Below are positions 1 to 9,900 of a stretch of DNA of 64,000 nucleotides, one piece after another. The notes under the pieces were generated by a model, which was not told the DNA's origin, did not search any database, and worked only from the letters and a program-made list of their open reading frames with translations. The translations under genes were made by a program, and so were the position numbers. The DNA is from Halomonas sp. I5-271120. Its GTDB lineage: Bacteria; Pseudomonadota; Gammaproteobacteria; Pseudomonadales; Halomonadaceae. The DNA is taken from NCBI RefSeq assembly GCF_030553075.1, contig NZ_CP130701.1, positions 2,604,001 to 2,668,000 on the forward strand, in the 5' to 3' direction. Within the stretch, counting starts at the first letter, position 1; every line of letters begins with the position of its first letter.

Positions 1-1679
1 ACATCCACGAAGGGGACATCGAGCACCGCAGCGCAGAAGGCTTCCGGGTCAAGGTTGAGGCTTGCCCCTACCAGCAGCCCGCCGGCACTGGCTCCATAGG
101 CCACGACCCTATCCGCCTCGCTCAGCCCCATCTCGACCAGCCTGTCACGGGCGGCCAGGAAGTCTCGGAAGCTGTTTTCCTTGTGTTCGAGCTTTCCGGC
201 CAGGTACCAGGGTTCGCCTCGGTCGCCGCCGCCACGCACATGAGCGACGGCGAAGGCGATGCCCCGTTCCAACAGTTCAAGCCGGGCGACCGAGAACCAT
301 GGGTCGAGCACTTCTCCGTAGGCGCCGTAACCGTAGAGCAGGGTCGGCATCGGAGCCTGACCGAGACGATCAGCGCGGGCAACGATGGACACCGGGACCC
401 GTTCGCCATCGTGGGCCTCGGCCCACACTCGCCGACACATCAACTGCGACGGGCGCAGACTGCCATGCACCGGCTGCTCCTTGAGCAACTTGCGCTCCCC
501 GGTGTCCAGGTCGTGGCTGAGCCAGCGAATCGGCAGGGTGAAGGATTCTTCGCGCAGCAGTAGCCGGCGCTCGTTGAAGTGCGGGGTATCCCCCAGAGCC
601 AGGCTGCAGGGTTCTTCGGGCAGCGGCAGGCGCTCGTCGCGCTGGATACCGTGTTGGGTATCCAGCTCGAGCACCCGCAGATACACCTGAGCCTTGTCAT
701 GATCGCGTTCAGTGATCACCAGCCCCCAGCCAAAGGCGTCGATGCCCTCGAGGGTCTGATCATCGCGATGGGCAATCAGCGGCTGCCAGGTGTCGCGGTC
801 GTTTTCCGGGCACACATCCAGTCGGAAATGCGGTGCCTCGCGGTTGTTGAGGACGTAAAAATGACCGGGGCGATGCTCGATCGCGTATTCGACGCCGGCT
901 TCCCGCGCTCGGAAACACTGTGGCGTGCTATCCGGCAGCTGGGCCGGCAGCAGGTAGCATTCGCTGGTGTCCTTGGAAGCACTCTCCAGCACGAGCCAGG
1001 TGCGCGAACGCGTCTTGCCAATGCCCAGCCAGAACTCAGGATCGTCTTCGCGCAGGATCAGCTGTGCTTCCTGCTCAGGCGCCGCCGTGTCCAGCCGCCA
1101 GATGCTCTCCGGGCGATGAATGTCGTCATAGCGGGTAAACAGCAGCGTGCGATCATCCTCAGCCCAGCACAGTTCGGGACCTATGCCTTCAAGCAATAGC
1201 TGAGGTTCGCCGTCGGGCAGTGACTTGAGATAGAGCGTGAACATCTCGTCGCCGCTGGTGTCTTCGGTCCAGGCCAGCCAGGCTTCGTTGGGCGACAGGG
1301 CCATGTCGCCGACTTCGAGGAAGTCGAGTGAGGTGGCGCGCGCCTCAAAGTCGAGGAAGCATTCCCGCTTGGACGGCGCGTCGAGCGGGTGGCGCCACCA
1401 GCGAGGGTAGTCGGCATCGGCGGCGGTCTCGCTCCAGTAGGTATAATGATCCAACGGCGCCGGCAGGCCGGTGACGGCCAGTTCGCGGCGGGCCAGGTGG
1501 CCCTGGTAGAGCGCTTCGACTTCCGACTCCAGTGGCGCGAACCAGGCGCTGCTTTCGGCGTTGGCGGCTTCGAGGAAGTCGTTAACGGAAGCATCGTCGC
1601 GGTTTTCCAGCCAGTGCCAGTCGGGGTCGTCCGGGCGGTGGAAACGGTCGATGGGCGAGGCAGACGGCTGTGCTTTCAT
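1..1679 (-). CDS. ptrB: Oligopeptidase B (S9A prolyl oligopeptidase family), 3' end cut by window edge
   Basis: Serine peptidase that cleaves short peptides after basic residues, normally cytoplasmic. About 560 residues are visible. They start at an ATG at 1679 and run off the left edge, so the C-terminal part with the catalytic Asp and His is outside the window. The nucleophile motif GASAGG is read near position 88, Ser about residue 531, close to its place in E. coli PtrB. The last visible residues VPFVDV continue the family pattern. The N-terminal part is the beta-propeller. The gene is divergent from the small membrane protein gene at 1749. Family assignment is secure; substrate preference is inferred from the family. 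Confidence 0.93.
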   Translation of the reverse strand, partial: MKAQPSASPIDRFHRPDDPDWHWLENRDDASVNDFLEAANAESSAWFAPLESEVEALYQGHLARRELAVTGLPAPLDHYTYWSETAADADYPRWWRHPLDAPSKRECFLDFEARATSLDFLEVGDMALSPNEAWLAWTEDTSGDEMFTLYLKSLPDGEPQLLLEGIGPELCWAEDDRTLLFTRYDDIHRPESIWRLDTAAPEQEAQLILREDDPEFWLGIGKTRSRTWLVLESASKDTSECYLLPAQLPDSTPQCFRAREAGVEYAIEHRPGHFYVLNNREAPHFRLDVCPENDRDTWQPLIAHRDDQTLEGIDAFGWGLVITERDHDKAQVYLRVLELDTQHGIQRDERLPLPEEPCSLALGDTPHFNERRLLLREESFTLPIRWLSHDLDTGERKLLKEQPVHGSLRPSQLMCRRVWAEAHDGERVPVSIVARADRLGQAPMPTLLYGYGAYGEVLDPWFSVARLELLERGIAFAVAHVRGGGDRGEPWYLAGKLEHKENSFRDFLAARDRLVEMGLSEADRVVAYGASAGGLLVGASLNLDPEAFCAAVLDVPFVD

Positions 1680-1748
1680 TGGGTGCGGTGTACCATATGT
1701 GCGATCAATAGAGGATGCGTGCGCCAAGGGGCGTACGCCTGGAGAGAA

Positions 1749-2171
1749 ATGATGCTGTTGTCCAATTCGCTGCCACAACTGTGGCTGATCTATGGCCTAT
1801 TGTCGCTGGTTGTACTGGTGACTGGCCACCTGGGAATTCGCTTCCTGCCCCGGCTGCCCCGATGGGTCATCACCGGGCTGGTGGCCGGTATCATCTGGAT
1901 GCCGGCCAGTTATGCACTGACGACGCTGGATCAGGCCGAGGCGCATTCCGGCATCGCACCGGCAGTGGTCGTGGCCGCGGTAGCCGTGCTGCAAGGGAAG
2001 GGCGGTGCCATGGCCGGGGCCTCGCTGCTACTGGTCGTGGGTGCCGCGCTGGGTGCCTTGCTGGGGCTCGGGGTCTGGCGCCTGCTGCGCCGTCCACCGG
2101 CGCCAAAGGCCCGTGCCGCCGAAAAGCCGGAAGCTTCAAGCCATGAACGCCAGGAGCCGGTCATCGGTTAA
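1749..2171 (+). CDS. Small membrane protein of unknown function
   Basis: A 140-residue protein with three or four hydrophobic segments: one near residues 11-28, one around 35-52, and a long Ala/Val/Leu/Gly-rich pair around 68-108. A basic, Pro/Ala-rich cytoplasmic tail follows. The ATG at 1749 (or the adjacent one at 1752) follows a GGAGAG ribosome binding site; the open frame extends further upstream but has no comparable start signal. It ends 12 bases before the von Willebrand factor gene and is probably co-transcribed with it. No family recognised. Confidence 0.75.
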   Translation: MMLLSNSLPQLWLIYGLLSLVVLVTGHLGIRFLPRLPRWVITGLVAGIIWMPASYALTTLDQAEAHSGIAPAVVVAAVAVLQGKGGAMAGASLLLVVGAALGALLGLGVWRLLRRPPAPKARAAEKPEASSHERQEPVIG

Positions 2172-2183
2172 GGGGAAGTACCT

Positions 2184-4070
2184 ATGCGCGTCATGTTCGG
2201 TGCCGTGCTGGGTTGTCTGCTGTGGTCGACCAGCGTTTTTGCCCAGCAGGTGACAGAGGACGTCGAATCACAGAACGACAAGCGCCAGGCGGACGTCGCA
2301 GCAGACGTGCGGGTAATCTTCGATGTCTCCGGCAGCATGCAAGACAACGACCCCGAACGGTTGAGCGCTAGCGCCCTGGAGCTTATAGCCTCGCTGCTCC
2401 CCGAAGGCTCCCGGGGGGGGCTCTGGACCTTCGGCGAGCGCGTCGAGAACCCGCTCCCCGTTGGGCCGGTAGATCGCCGCTGGCGCGAGCAGGCACGTTC
2501 CCTGGCGCCCCGGCTGGTCGACTACCAGCAATACACCGATATCGAAGCGGCTATTCGTCAGGCCAGTGAGGAGCCCGGCGGCGAGCGGCATCTGATACTG
2601 CTCACCGACGGCGTGATCGACCTGGACCCGGCCGGTGGCAATAAGTCTGCCCGGGATGCCCGCTCGCGCCAGACGCTGCTCGATGAGCTCGCCCCCGCGC
2701 TTGCCCAGCGGGGCGTCACCATCCACGCCATCGCCTTCTCGCCACAGGCAGACCTGGCGCTGGTCGAGCGTCTGGCTCAGTCGAGTCAGGGGCTGGCTGC
2801 TCTCGCTCAGACCCCGGAAGACCTGCTGCGGGGCTTTCTCGATATCTTCGAGCGCATCTTCCCGACCGACCAGGTACCGCTCAGCGACAACCGCTTCCCT
2901 ATCGATCCTGAGGTGGAGACCTTCTCGGCACTGCTGTTCCACGATCCGGATGCGGCCCCCTCGGTGCTCGTTGGCCCCGATGGCCGTCGTTACACGCCCG
3001 AGAATCTGCCGTCAGGCGCCAGTTGGCAGCGCCAGCCGCGCTTCGACCTGATCACCGTGCCCTCGCCTGAAGAGGGCGAGTGGCGGATCGAAGGTGACCT
3101 GGAGCAGGACAGTCGCGTCAGCGTGGTGTCACCGCTGGTGCTGCATACCACTAAATTGCCCGCGACCCTCTATCAGGGCTTCGACCTGCCGCTGGAAGCC
3201 TGGCTCGCCAGGGAGGACGGCACTCCTCTGGAGGCCAGCCGACGTGATGACATGCGGGTCACGGTCGAGCTTCAGGCCCTCGATGGGTCGGTCATGGTCG
3301 CCAGTCCGCTGACGCAGTCGACGCCTGAAAGCGAGCGGTTCAGTGGTGTGCTGCCCGCCCCGTCCTTGACCGGCAATGCGCGTCTGGTCATTGATGTCGA
3401 GGGCGAGCGCGCCCATCGCCAGCGGGTCCAGGCGGTCAATGTGCTGCCTGCTATCAGCACCCACCGAGAGGACGGCCAAGTGTGGTTCGAGGCCGAGCAC
3501 CCGGAGCTTAATGCCGCCAACACCCGCTTAAGCGCTACCCTGCAGGGCGAGACGCTGCCTGTCGAGGTCTTTGACGAGCGTCGCTGGCGTGTGAACTTGC
3601 CCGAACTTCCGGCTGACGTCGGAGTGCCGCTGCAGATCGAGGCCGAGGTGGATCTGGGCGGTGAGTCGCGGGAGCTTCAACTGCCGCGTCTGCTGCTCAA
3701 TCCCGATGGTCGCATCCTGCTCGACGAAGCACGTCTGGACAGGGCCGAGCTGGTCAGCCGCGATCTGCCGTCGATGCCGGATGACGCGGCGAACGTGTCC
3801 GGGGCAGATGCTTTCGACAAGGACGCTGCCGCCGACCGGGTGGTGGAGACCATCAATGCGCTGCCCGGCCAGGCCAAACGGCTGATGCGTGATCTTGAAG
3901 AACAGCCCCGGTCACGGCTTGTCTGGGCGGCGCTTGCCGCCGTATTGCTGCTGTTGATGCTGTGGGGGCTTAACGCTCGCAGACGCCGTATGCGTCAAGC
4001 GTCTCGGCATTCGTCTCAACACACCTCTCAATCAGACTCGTCGCGTCGCAGTGAGGATTCGCATGTGTGA
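2184..4070 (+). CDS. Membrane-anchored von Willebrand factor A domain protein (TIGR03503-like)
   Basis: 628 residues. A signal peptide ends at about Ala20. A VWA domain covers roughly 41-230, with an intact metal-binding DVSGS motif at Asp47/Ser49/Ser51. A long beta-rich region follows, then one C-terminal transmembrane helix near 579-596 and a basic, Ser/His/Gln-rich cytoplasmic tail. This makes it a periplasmic VWA module tethered to the inner membrane, probably for protein-protein contact. Its stop codon overlaps the next gene by 8 bases, so translation is likely coupled. The architecture matches the TIGR03503 type; the biological role is not known to me. Confidence 0.8.
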   Translation: MRVMFGAVLGCLLWSTSVFAQQVTEDVESQNDKRQADVAADVRVIFDVSGSMQDNDPERLSASALELIASLLPEGSRGGLWTFGERVENPLPVGPVDRRWREQARSLAPRLVDYQQYTDIEAAIRQASEEPGGERHLILLTDGVIDLDPAGGNKSARDARSRQTLLDELAPALAQRGVTIHAIAFSPQADLALVERLAQSSQGLAALAQTPEDLLRGFLDIFERIFPTDQVPLSDNRFPIDPEVETFSALLFHDPDAAPSVLVGPDGRRYTPENLPSGASWQRQPRFDLITVPSPEEGEWRIEGDLEQDSRVSVVSPLVLHTTKLPATLYQGFDLPLEAWLAREDGTPLEASRRDDMRVTVELQALDGSVMVASPLTQSTPESERFSGVLPAPSLTGNARLVIDVEGERAHRQRVQAVNVLPAISTHREDGQVWFEAEHPELNAANTRLSATLQGETLPVEVFDERRWRVNLPELPADVGVPLQIEAEVDLGGESRELQLPRLLLNPDGRILLDEARLDRAELVSRDLPSMPDDAANVSGADAFDKDAAADRVVETINALPGQAKRLMRDLEEQPRSRLVWAALAAVLLLLMLWGLNARRRRMRQASRHSSQHTSQSDSSRRSEDSHV

Positions 4071-4860
4071 ACTGCTCGGGATGAGCGCCAATGTGCCCAC
4101 CGATATCTGCTTCAGCTTCGCGGGGTTTTTGCATCGTGGAGGAGGCACCGGGCCCCATCGCGACGGCTGGGGCATCGCCTTCTACGAGGAAGGCGGCTAT
4201 CGCGAGTTCCGCGACCCGCACCCCTCGGTGGATTCACCCATTGCCCGGCTGATCCGCGACTATCCCATCAAGTCGCATATCGTGATCAGCCACATTCGCC
4301 AGGCCAATGTCGGTCAGGTGCGCCTGGCCAACACGCATCCCTTCACTCGCGAGATGTGGGGGCGCCCCTGGTGCTATGCCCATAACGGGCAGCTCGAGAG
4401 TTGGCAGGACCTGCCACTGGGCGTCTGTCAGCCAGTGGGCAGCACCGACAGCGAGCACGCCTTCTGCTACCTGATGGGCGAGCTGCGTCGTCACTTTCCC
4501 GAACCGCCCGAAGACCCTCAGGCGCTTTGGGCACTGCTACATCGCTGCTGCGAGCGCCTGCGCGGTAAGGGCGTTTTCAATTTGCTGCTTTCCGACGGCG
4601 TTCACCTCTATAGCTTCTGTTCGACCAAGCTGGCTCATATCACACGCCGCGCGCCCTTTGGTGAGGCCAACCTGTCGGATGCCGAGCTGAACGTGAACTT
4701 CGCCGAGCATACCACCGAGCATGACGTCGTCTCGGTGCTGGCGACCGAGCCCCTGACCGATAACGAGGACTGGGTGCGGATGGTCCCTGGGGAACTTCTG
4801 GTCTGGCACGACGGCGAGATACTGGCGCGCTTCCTGCCAGAATCTGACGAAAGCATCTGA
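4063..4860 (+). CDS. Class II glutamine amidotransferase, YafJ family
   Basis: 265 residues of a stand-alone glutaminase (Ntn hydrolase) domain. The start is set by chemistry: the ATG at 4063 puts Cys at residue 2, the N-terminal nucleophile exposed after Met removal, whereas the in-frame start 12 bases upstream would bury it. Other family landmarks are HRGGGTGPHRDGWG near the N-terminus, the AHNGQL motif and GSTDSEHAF. No synthetase domain is attached, as is usual for YafJ. The acceptor of the released ammonia is unknown. It overlaps the VWA gene by 8 bases and is the last gene of this three-gene cluster. Confidence 0.9.
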   Translation: MCELLGMSANVPTDICFSFAGFLHRGGGTGPHRDGWGIAFYEEGGYREFRDPHPSVDSPIARLIRDYPIKSHIVISHIRQANVGQVRLANTHPFTREMWGRPWCYAHNGQLESWQDLPLGVCQPVGSTDSEHAFCYLMGELRRHFPEPPEDPQALWALLHRCCERLRGKGVFNLLLSDGVHLYSFCSTKLAHITRRAPFGEANLSDAELNVNFAEHTTEHDVVSVLATEPLTDNEDWVRMVPGELLVWHDGEILARFLPESDESI

Positions 4861-5181
4861 CTAGAGAGCCTTACTAACAAGACTGACCAAAGAGACTGGC
4901 TAATAGAAACTGACGAAACGTCATCATAAAGCGCCGTTCTGAACAGCTTCCTCAACCGCCATCAAGGGCGGGTACCAGGAGATGATTGGCGAGGTCTAAT
5001 GACGAAAGTGGCATGGCGTCATTGCTTCATTAGTGGCAACGTCTGATTGATGTTTAACACCTGTTTCAATCGTTCGTTTGAACGGGTGGTTCGGTTGCCA
5101 AGTGGAGGCCTTTCATCAACAGCCTTCCATCAACAATGATCAGTGCGTCGGTCGTGTCGGCGCGTTTGCGGAGATCCGCCC
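4861..5181. other. Intergenic region upstream of fadD
   Basis: 321 bases without a gene. It starts with a degenerate tandem repeat of period 14 (three units at 4878-4919) shortly after the amidotransferase stop codon. A palindromic operator candidate lies at 5065-5082. A two-unit 14-bp repeat containing CATCAACA lies at 5111-5138. No convincing rho-independent terminator was found. Confidence 0.6.
5065..5082. promoter_or_regulatory. Candidate PsrA-type fatty-acid operator upstream of fadD
   Basis: An 18-bp imperfect palindrome of form TTCAA-N8-TTGAA (14 of 18 positions symmetric), about 100 bases before the fadD start. A related site (TTCAAACG core) lies upstream of the acyl-CoA dehydrogenase at 28948-28965. 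The shape agrees with what I recall of the TetR-family PsrA motif in gammaproteobacteria. The assignment to PsrA is inference; no psrA gene was identified here. Confidence 0.5.
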
Positions 5182-6843
5182 ATGAGCGAGCATGCCAGTG
5201 CAGCGACCCTCACCGGCCCGGCCCTCGAGGGGCTCGACGACTACACCTCGGTGATGGATGTCTTCCACGGCTCGGTTGAGCGCTTCGCCGATAAGCCGGC
5301 CTTTAGCTGCATGGGTCAGACCCTGACCTATGCCGACCTGGACCGGTTGTCGGGCGATTTCGCCGCCTGGTTACAGCACAAGACGGGCCTGGAGCCTGGG
5401 GACCGCATCGCCATCCAGCTCCCCAACGTGCTGCAGTTTCCGGTGGCGGTGTTCGGCGCCCTGCGCGCCGGTCTGGTGGTGGTCAACACCAACCCGCTCT
5501 ATACCGAGCGAGAGATGGCCCATCAGTTCAAGGACTCGGGCGCCAAGGCGATCCTGATTCTGGCCAATATGGCCGACAAGCTGGAGCGAGTGCTCGACAA
5601 GACCGACATTGACCATGTGCTGGTCACCGAGCTTGGCGACCTGCACGGCGTAGCCAAGCGGCTGCTGATCAACACGGTGGTCAAGTACGTCAAGAAACTG
5701 GTGCCACACTATGCGCTGCCCACGGCGGTGAGCTTTCGCTCGGCGCTGACGCAGGGACGGCGACTCGAACACGAGGACGTGGCGCGCTGCCCTGAGGATA
5801 TCGCCGCCCTGCAATACACCGGGGGGACCACCGGCCGCGCCAAGGGCACCATGCTCACTCACCGCAACCTGATCGCCAACATGCTTCAGGCGCGGGCGGC
5901 CATTGGTCCGGCGCTTGAAGATGGCGCCGAGACGATCATCGCGCCGCTGCCGGTCTATCACATCTATACGTTTACGGTTAACTGCCTGTTCATGGTCGAG
6001 ACCGGCAATCATTCGGTGCTGATTACCAATCCCCGTGATCTGGACGGCTTCGTCAAGCTGCTTGAGAAGACCCGCTTCACCGGCTTCATCGGCCTCAATA
6101 CCCTGTTCAATGCGCTGTGCCAGCGTGATGACTTCAAGGCGCTGGATTTTACACCGCTCAAGCTGACCATCTCCGGCGGCATGGCGCTGACCCGGGTTGC
6201 GGCGGAGCGCTGGGAGAGCCTCACCGGCTGTGCCATCGCCGAGGGCTACGGCATGACCGAGACCTCGCCGATCGTCTCCTTCAATCCGGTCGATGCCATT
6301 CAGCTTGGCAGTATCGGCAAGCCGGTGGCCGGCACCTCAGTACGCGTCCTCGATGCCGATGGCGAGATTTTGCCGCTGGGCGAGCCCGGCGAGCTTTGCG
6401 TCAAGGGGCCCCAGGTAATGAAGGGCTACTGGAATCTGCCGGAGGAAACCGCCAATACCCTGGATGACGAGGGCTGGATCCGCACCGGCGACATCGCTGT
6501 ATTGCAGGATGACGGCTACATTCGCATCGTCGATCGCAAGAAGGACATGATCATCGTCTCGGGCTTCAATGTGTATCCCAATGAGATCGAGGATGTGGTG
6601 ACCGGCCATCAGGATGTGGTCGAGGCGGCGGCGGTGGGCATCGAAGACGCCAACAGCGGCGAGGCGATCAAGCTGTTCGTGGTCAGCCGCAACCCGGATC
6701 TCGATGCCGAGGCGGTGCGCGCCTACTGCCGCACGCAGCTTTCCGCCTACAAGGTGCCGCGCTTCGTCGAGTTTCGCGATGAACTGCCCAAGACCAACGT
6801 CGGCAAGGTGCTGCGTCGCGAGCTGCGCGAGACGCCGGCCTGA
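5182..6843 (+). CDS. fadD: Long-chain fatty-acid--CoA ligase
   Basis: 553-residue acyl-CoA synthetase of the ANL superfamily: it forms acyl-adenylate from fatty acid and ATP, then acyl-CoA, feeding beta-oxidation. Visible motifs are the phosphate-binding loop TGGTTGRAKG at about residue 213, GYGMTETSP, RTGD, DRKKDMI and the catalytic lysine in PKTNVGKVLRR near the C-terminus. The ATG at 5182 follows GGAG with a 9-base spacer and is preferred over an upstream in-frame start whose N-terminus looks non-coding. Substrate chain length is inferred from overall similarity to FadD and from the operator shared with the acyl-CoA dehydrogenase. Confidence 0.93.
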   Translation: MSEHASAATLTGPALEGLDDYTSVMDVFHGSVERFADKPAFSCMGQTLTYADLDRLSGDFAAWLQHKTGLEPGDRIAIQLPNVLQFPVAVFGALRAGLVVVNTNPLYTEREMAHQFKDSGAKAILILANMADKLERVLDKTDIDHVLVTELGDLHGVAKRLLINTVVKYVKKLVPHYALPTAVSFRSALTQGRRLEHEDVARCPEDIAALQYTGGTTGRAKGTMLTHRNLIANMLQARAAIGPALEDGAETIIAPLPVYHIYTFTVNCLFMVETGNHSVLITNPRDLDGFVKLLEKTRFTGFIGLNTLFNALCQRDDFKALDFTPLKLTISGGMALTRVAAERWESLTGCAIAEGYGMTETSPIVSFNPVDAIQLGSIGKPVAGTSVRVLDADGEILPLGEPGELCVKGPQVMKGYWNLPEETANTLDDEGWIRTGDIAVLQDDGYIRIVDRKKDMIIVSGFNVYPNEIEDVVTGHQDVVEAAAVGIEDANSGEAIKLFVVSRNPDLDAEAVRAYCRTQLSAYKVPRFVEFRDELPKTNVGKVLRRELRETPA

Positions 6844-6906
6844 GGTCGCCAGGGGCCGAGTGGGCCGCCGAGTAGGCACCATCGCCGGGCGAGCGGTACA
6901 ATGGCT

Positions 6907-6935
6907 GGCCCGCGGTGGTCTTGCCGTCGCGGGCC
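6907..6935 (+). terminator. Hairpin between fadD and hrpA
   Basis: An 8-bp GC-rich stem (GGCCCGCG paired with CGCGGGCC) with a 13-base loop and no clear U-tract. It may be a weak terminator or an attenuating structure before hrpA. Confidence 0.35.
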
Positions 6936-6961
6936 GCTGACTTCTAGCCAACGAGGTTGCC

Positions 6962-9900
6962 TTGAGCACCACAACGACCCGCTCCCCGACTGCCGCCGAT
7001 ACCACTCGCCTTAACGCCCTGCAGCAGCAGCTCGATGACTGCCTGCTCAATGATGCCCGTCGCCTGGGCAAGCGTCTGGCTGGGTTGAAGCGCCGGGCCA
7101 AGCAAGGCCAGCCGATTGAACGCGGCCTCGCCGACATCGAGCAGCAACTGGCGAAATCCCAGCAACGCCTCGCCAAGCGCCGCGCACAGCCGGTCGCGCT
7201 CAACTACCCGGCCGAGCTGCCGGTGGTCGAGCACCGTGATGACATCCTTGAGGCGCTTCGCGAGCACCAGGTAGTGGTGGTGGCCGGCGAGACCGGCTCC
7301 GGCAAGACCACTCAGTTGCCCAAGCTGTGCCTGGAACTGGGGCTCGGTCGACGTGGCCTGATCGGTCATACCCAGCCGCGGCGGCTGGCGGCACGCTCGG
7401 TGGCGACCAGGCTTGCCGAGGAACTCGAGGTCACGCTCGGTGAGCAGGTCGGCTATCAGGTGCGCTTCACCGATCAGACCAACGACGCCACCCTGATCAA
7501 GCTGATGACCGACGGCATCCTGCTGGCCGAGACCCAGCATGACCCGGACCTGTCTCGCTATGACGCCATCATCATCGACGAGGCCCACGAACGCAGCCTC
7601 AACATCGATTTCCTGATGGGCTATCTCAAGCGGCTGACCGCGCGCCGTCCGGACCTCAAGATCATCATCACCTCGGCGACCATCGATGTGGACCGCTTCG
7701 CTGCGCATTTTGCCGACGAGCGTCGTCCACAGCAGGACGGTAGCGCCACCCCGGCGCCGGTGGTGCAGGTCTCCGGGCGCACCTATCCGGTCGAGGTGCG
7801 CTATCGGCCGCTGGTGCGCTCGGAGGACGACGAGGAAGACCGCACGCTGCAGGAGGGCATCCTGCAGGCCGTCGAGGAGATCGAGGCCATCGAGCGCGAG
7901 AAACGCTGGCAGCATGGCCCGCGTGACGTGCTGATCTTTTTACCTGGCGAGCGCGAGATCCGCGAGACCGCCGACACCCTGCGCCGCGCCGACCTGAAGG
8001 GCACCGAGGTGCTGCCGCTCTATGCCAGGCTCTCCAACGCCGAGCAGAACCGGGTCTTCCAGTCCCATGCCGGGCGGCGCATCGTGCTTTCGACCAACGT
8101 CGCCGAGACCTCGCTGACGGTGCCGGGCATTCGCTACGTGATCGACCCCGGCCTGGTGCGCATCAGCCGCTACAGCTATCGCGCCAAGGTGCAACGGCTG
8201 CCCATCGAGCCGATCAGCCAGGCCAGTGCCGATCAGCGAAAGGGCCGCTGCGGGCGTATCAGTGAGGGTGTGTGCATCCGTCTCTATGACGAAGACGACT
8301 ACCTGTCGCGGCCGGCCTTCACCGAGCCCGAAATCCAGCGCACCAACCTGGCCTCGGTGATCCTGTCGATGCTGTCGCTGAAGCTTGGCGAAATCGAGGC
8401 CTTTCCGTTCGTCGATGCCCCGGACTCGCGCTTTATCAAGGATGGCTTCCGGCTGTTGTTCGAGCTGGGCGCGGTCGACGAGGGCAATCGTCTGAGCGAG
8501 CTTGGCCGTCGCCTGGCGCGCCTGCCCATCGACCCAAGGCTCGCCCGCATGGTGCTGGCGGGCGCCGAGTCGGGCTGTCTGCGCGAGACGCTGATCGTGG
8601 TCTCGGCGCTGGCCATCCAGGACCCCCGCGAGCGCCCGGCGGACAAACGTCAGGCTGCCGATCAGGCGCATGCGCGCTGGAAGGATCAGGACTCTGATTT
8701 CGTGGCCTGGCTGAACCTGTGGGCCGGCTTCGAGGCCGCGCGCGAAGAGCTCTCCGGCAACCGGCTACGGCGCTGGTGTCGCGATCATTACCTGAGCTAC
8801 CTGCGCCTACGGGAGTGGCACGACACCTTCCGCCAGTTGCGTCAGCTGCTTAACGACATGGGCATCAAGGTGCCGGCCCCCGAGCCGCTACCGGACGACG
8901 ACGAGGCGCGGGCCAAGCGCCGCCGTGACAACGCCACGGTGATGCATCAGGCGCTCTTGACCGGGCTCTTGTCGAATCTTGGCCAGCTGCTCGAGACCCG
9001 CGACTACCTGGGGGCTCGCAACCGCAAGTTCCAGATTCACCCGAGCTCCGGGCTCGGTCGCAAGCGGCCGAAGTGGATCATGGCCGGCGAACTGGTCGAG
9101 ACGTCCAAGCTGTTCGCCCGCGAGGTGGCACGCATCGAGCCGCAGTGGATTGAGCCGCTGGCCGGCCATCTGGTCAAGCGTACCTACAGTGAACCCCACT
9201 GGGAGATGAAGCGGGCCCAGGTGGTGGCCTTCGAGCAGGTGACCCTGTTCGGCCTGCCGATCGTCAACCGGCGCCGCGTCCATTATGGGCCGATCGCCCC
9301 CGCCGAGGCCCGTGAGCTGCTGATTCGCCGCGCACTGGTCGAGGGGGAATATCGCACCAAGGCTGACTTCTTCGCCTACAACCGCTCGCTGATCGAGGAA
9401 GTCGAAGATCTCGAGGATCGTGCCCGCAAGCGCGATATCCTGGTCGACGAGGAGACGCTGTTCGATTTCTACGACCAGCGGCTGCCTGCCGACATCATCA
9501 ACGGCAAGGGATTCGAGGCCTGGCGAAAGAAGGCCGAGGCCGAAGACCCCGACATCCTCAAGTTCGACCGTGAGGCGCTGATGGCCCGCGGGGCAGAGGA
9601 TGTCACCGAGGAGCAGTACCCCTACGAGCTGATGCTTGGCGGGGTGCGCTATCCGCTGCGCTATCACTTCAAGCCGGGAGCCAGCGACGATGGCGTGACC
9701 CTGACGGTGCCGGCGGCGATGCTCTCCCAACTGCCCGTCGAGCGGCTCGAGTGGCTGGTGCCGGGGCTCTTGCGCGAGAAGTGCATCGCGCTGATGAAAT
9801 CGCTGCCCAAGTCCGTGCGTCGCCAGGTCGTGCCTATCCCGGACTGGGTGGATGCGGCCCTGGCTACCCTTACGCCTGACGATGTCTCCTTGACCGCCGC

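Noticed and set aside
1389..1748. Upstream extension of the small membrane protein gene
   Set aside because: The extension is antisense to the oligopeptidase B gene, has no start signal, and a GGAGAG site sits right before the ATG at 1749.
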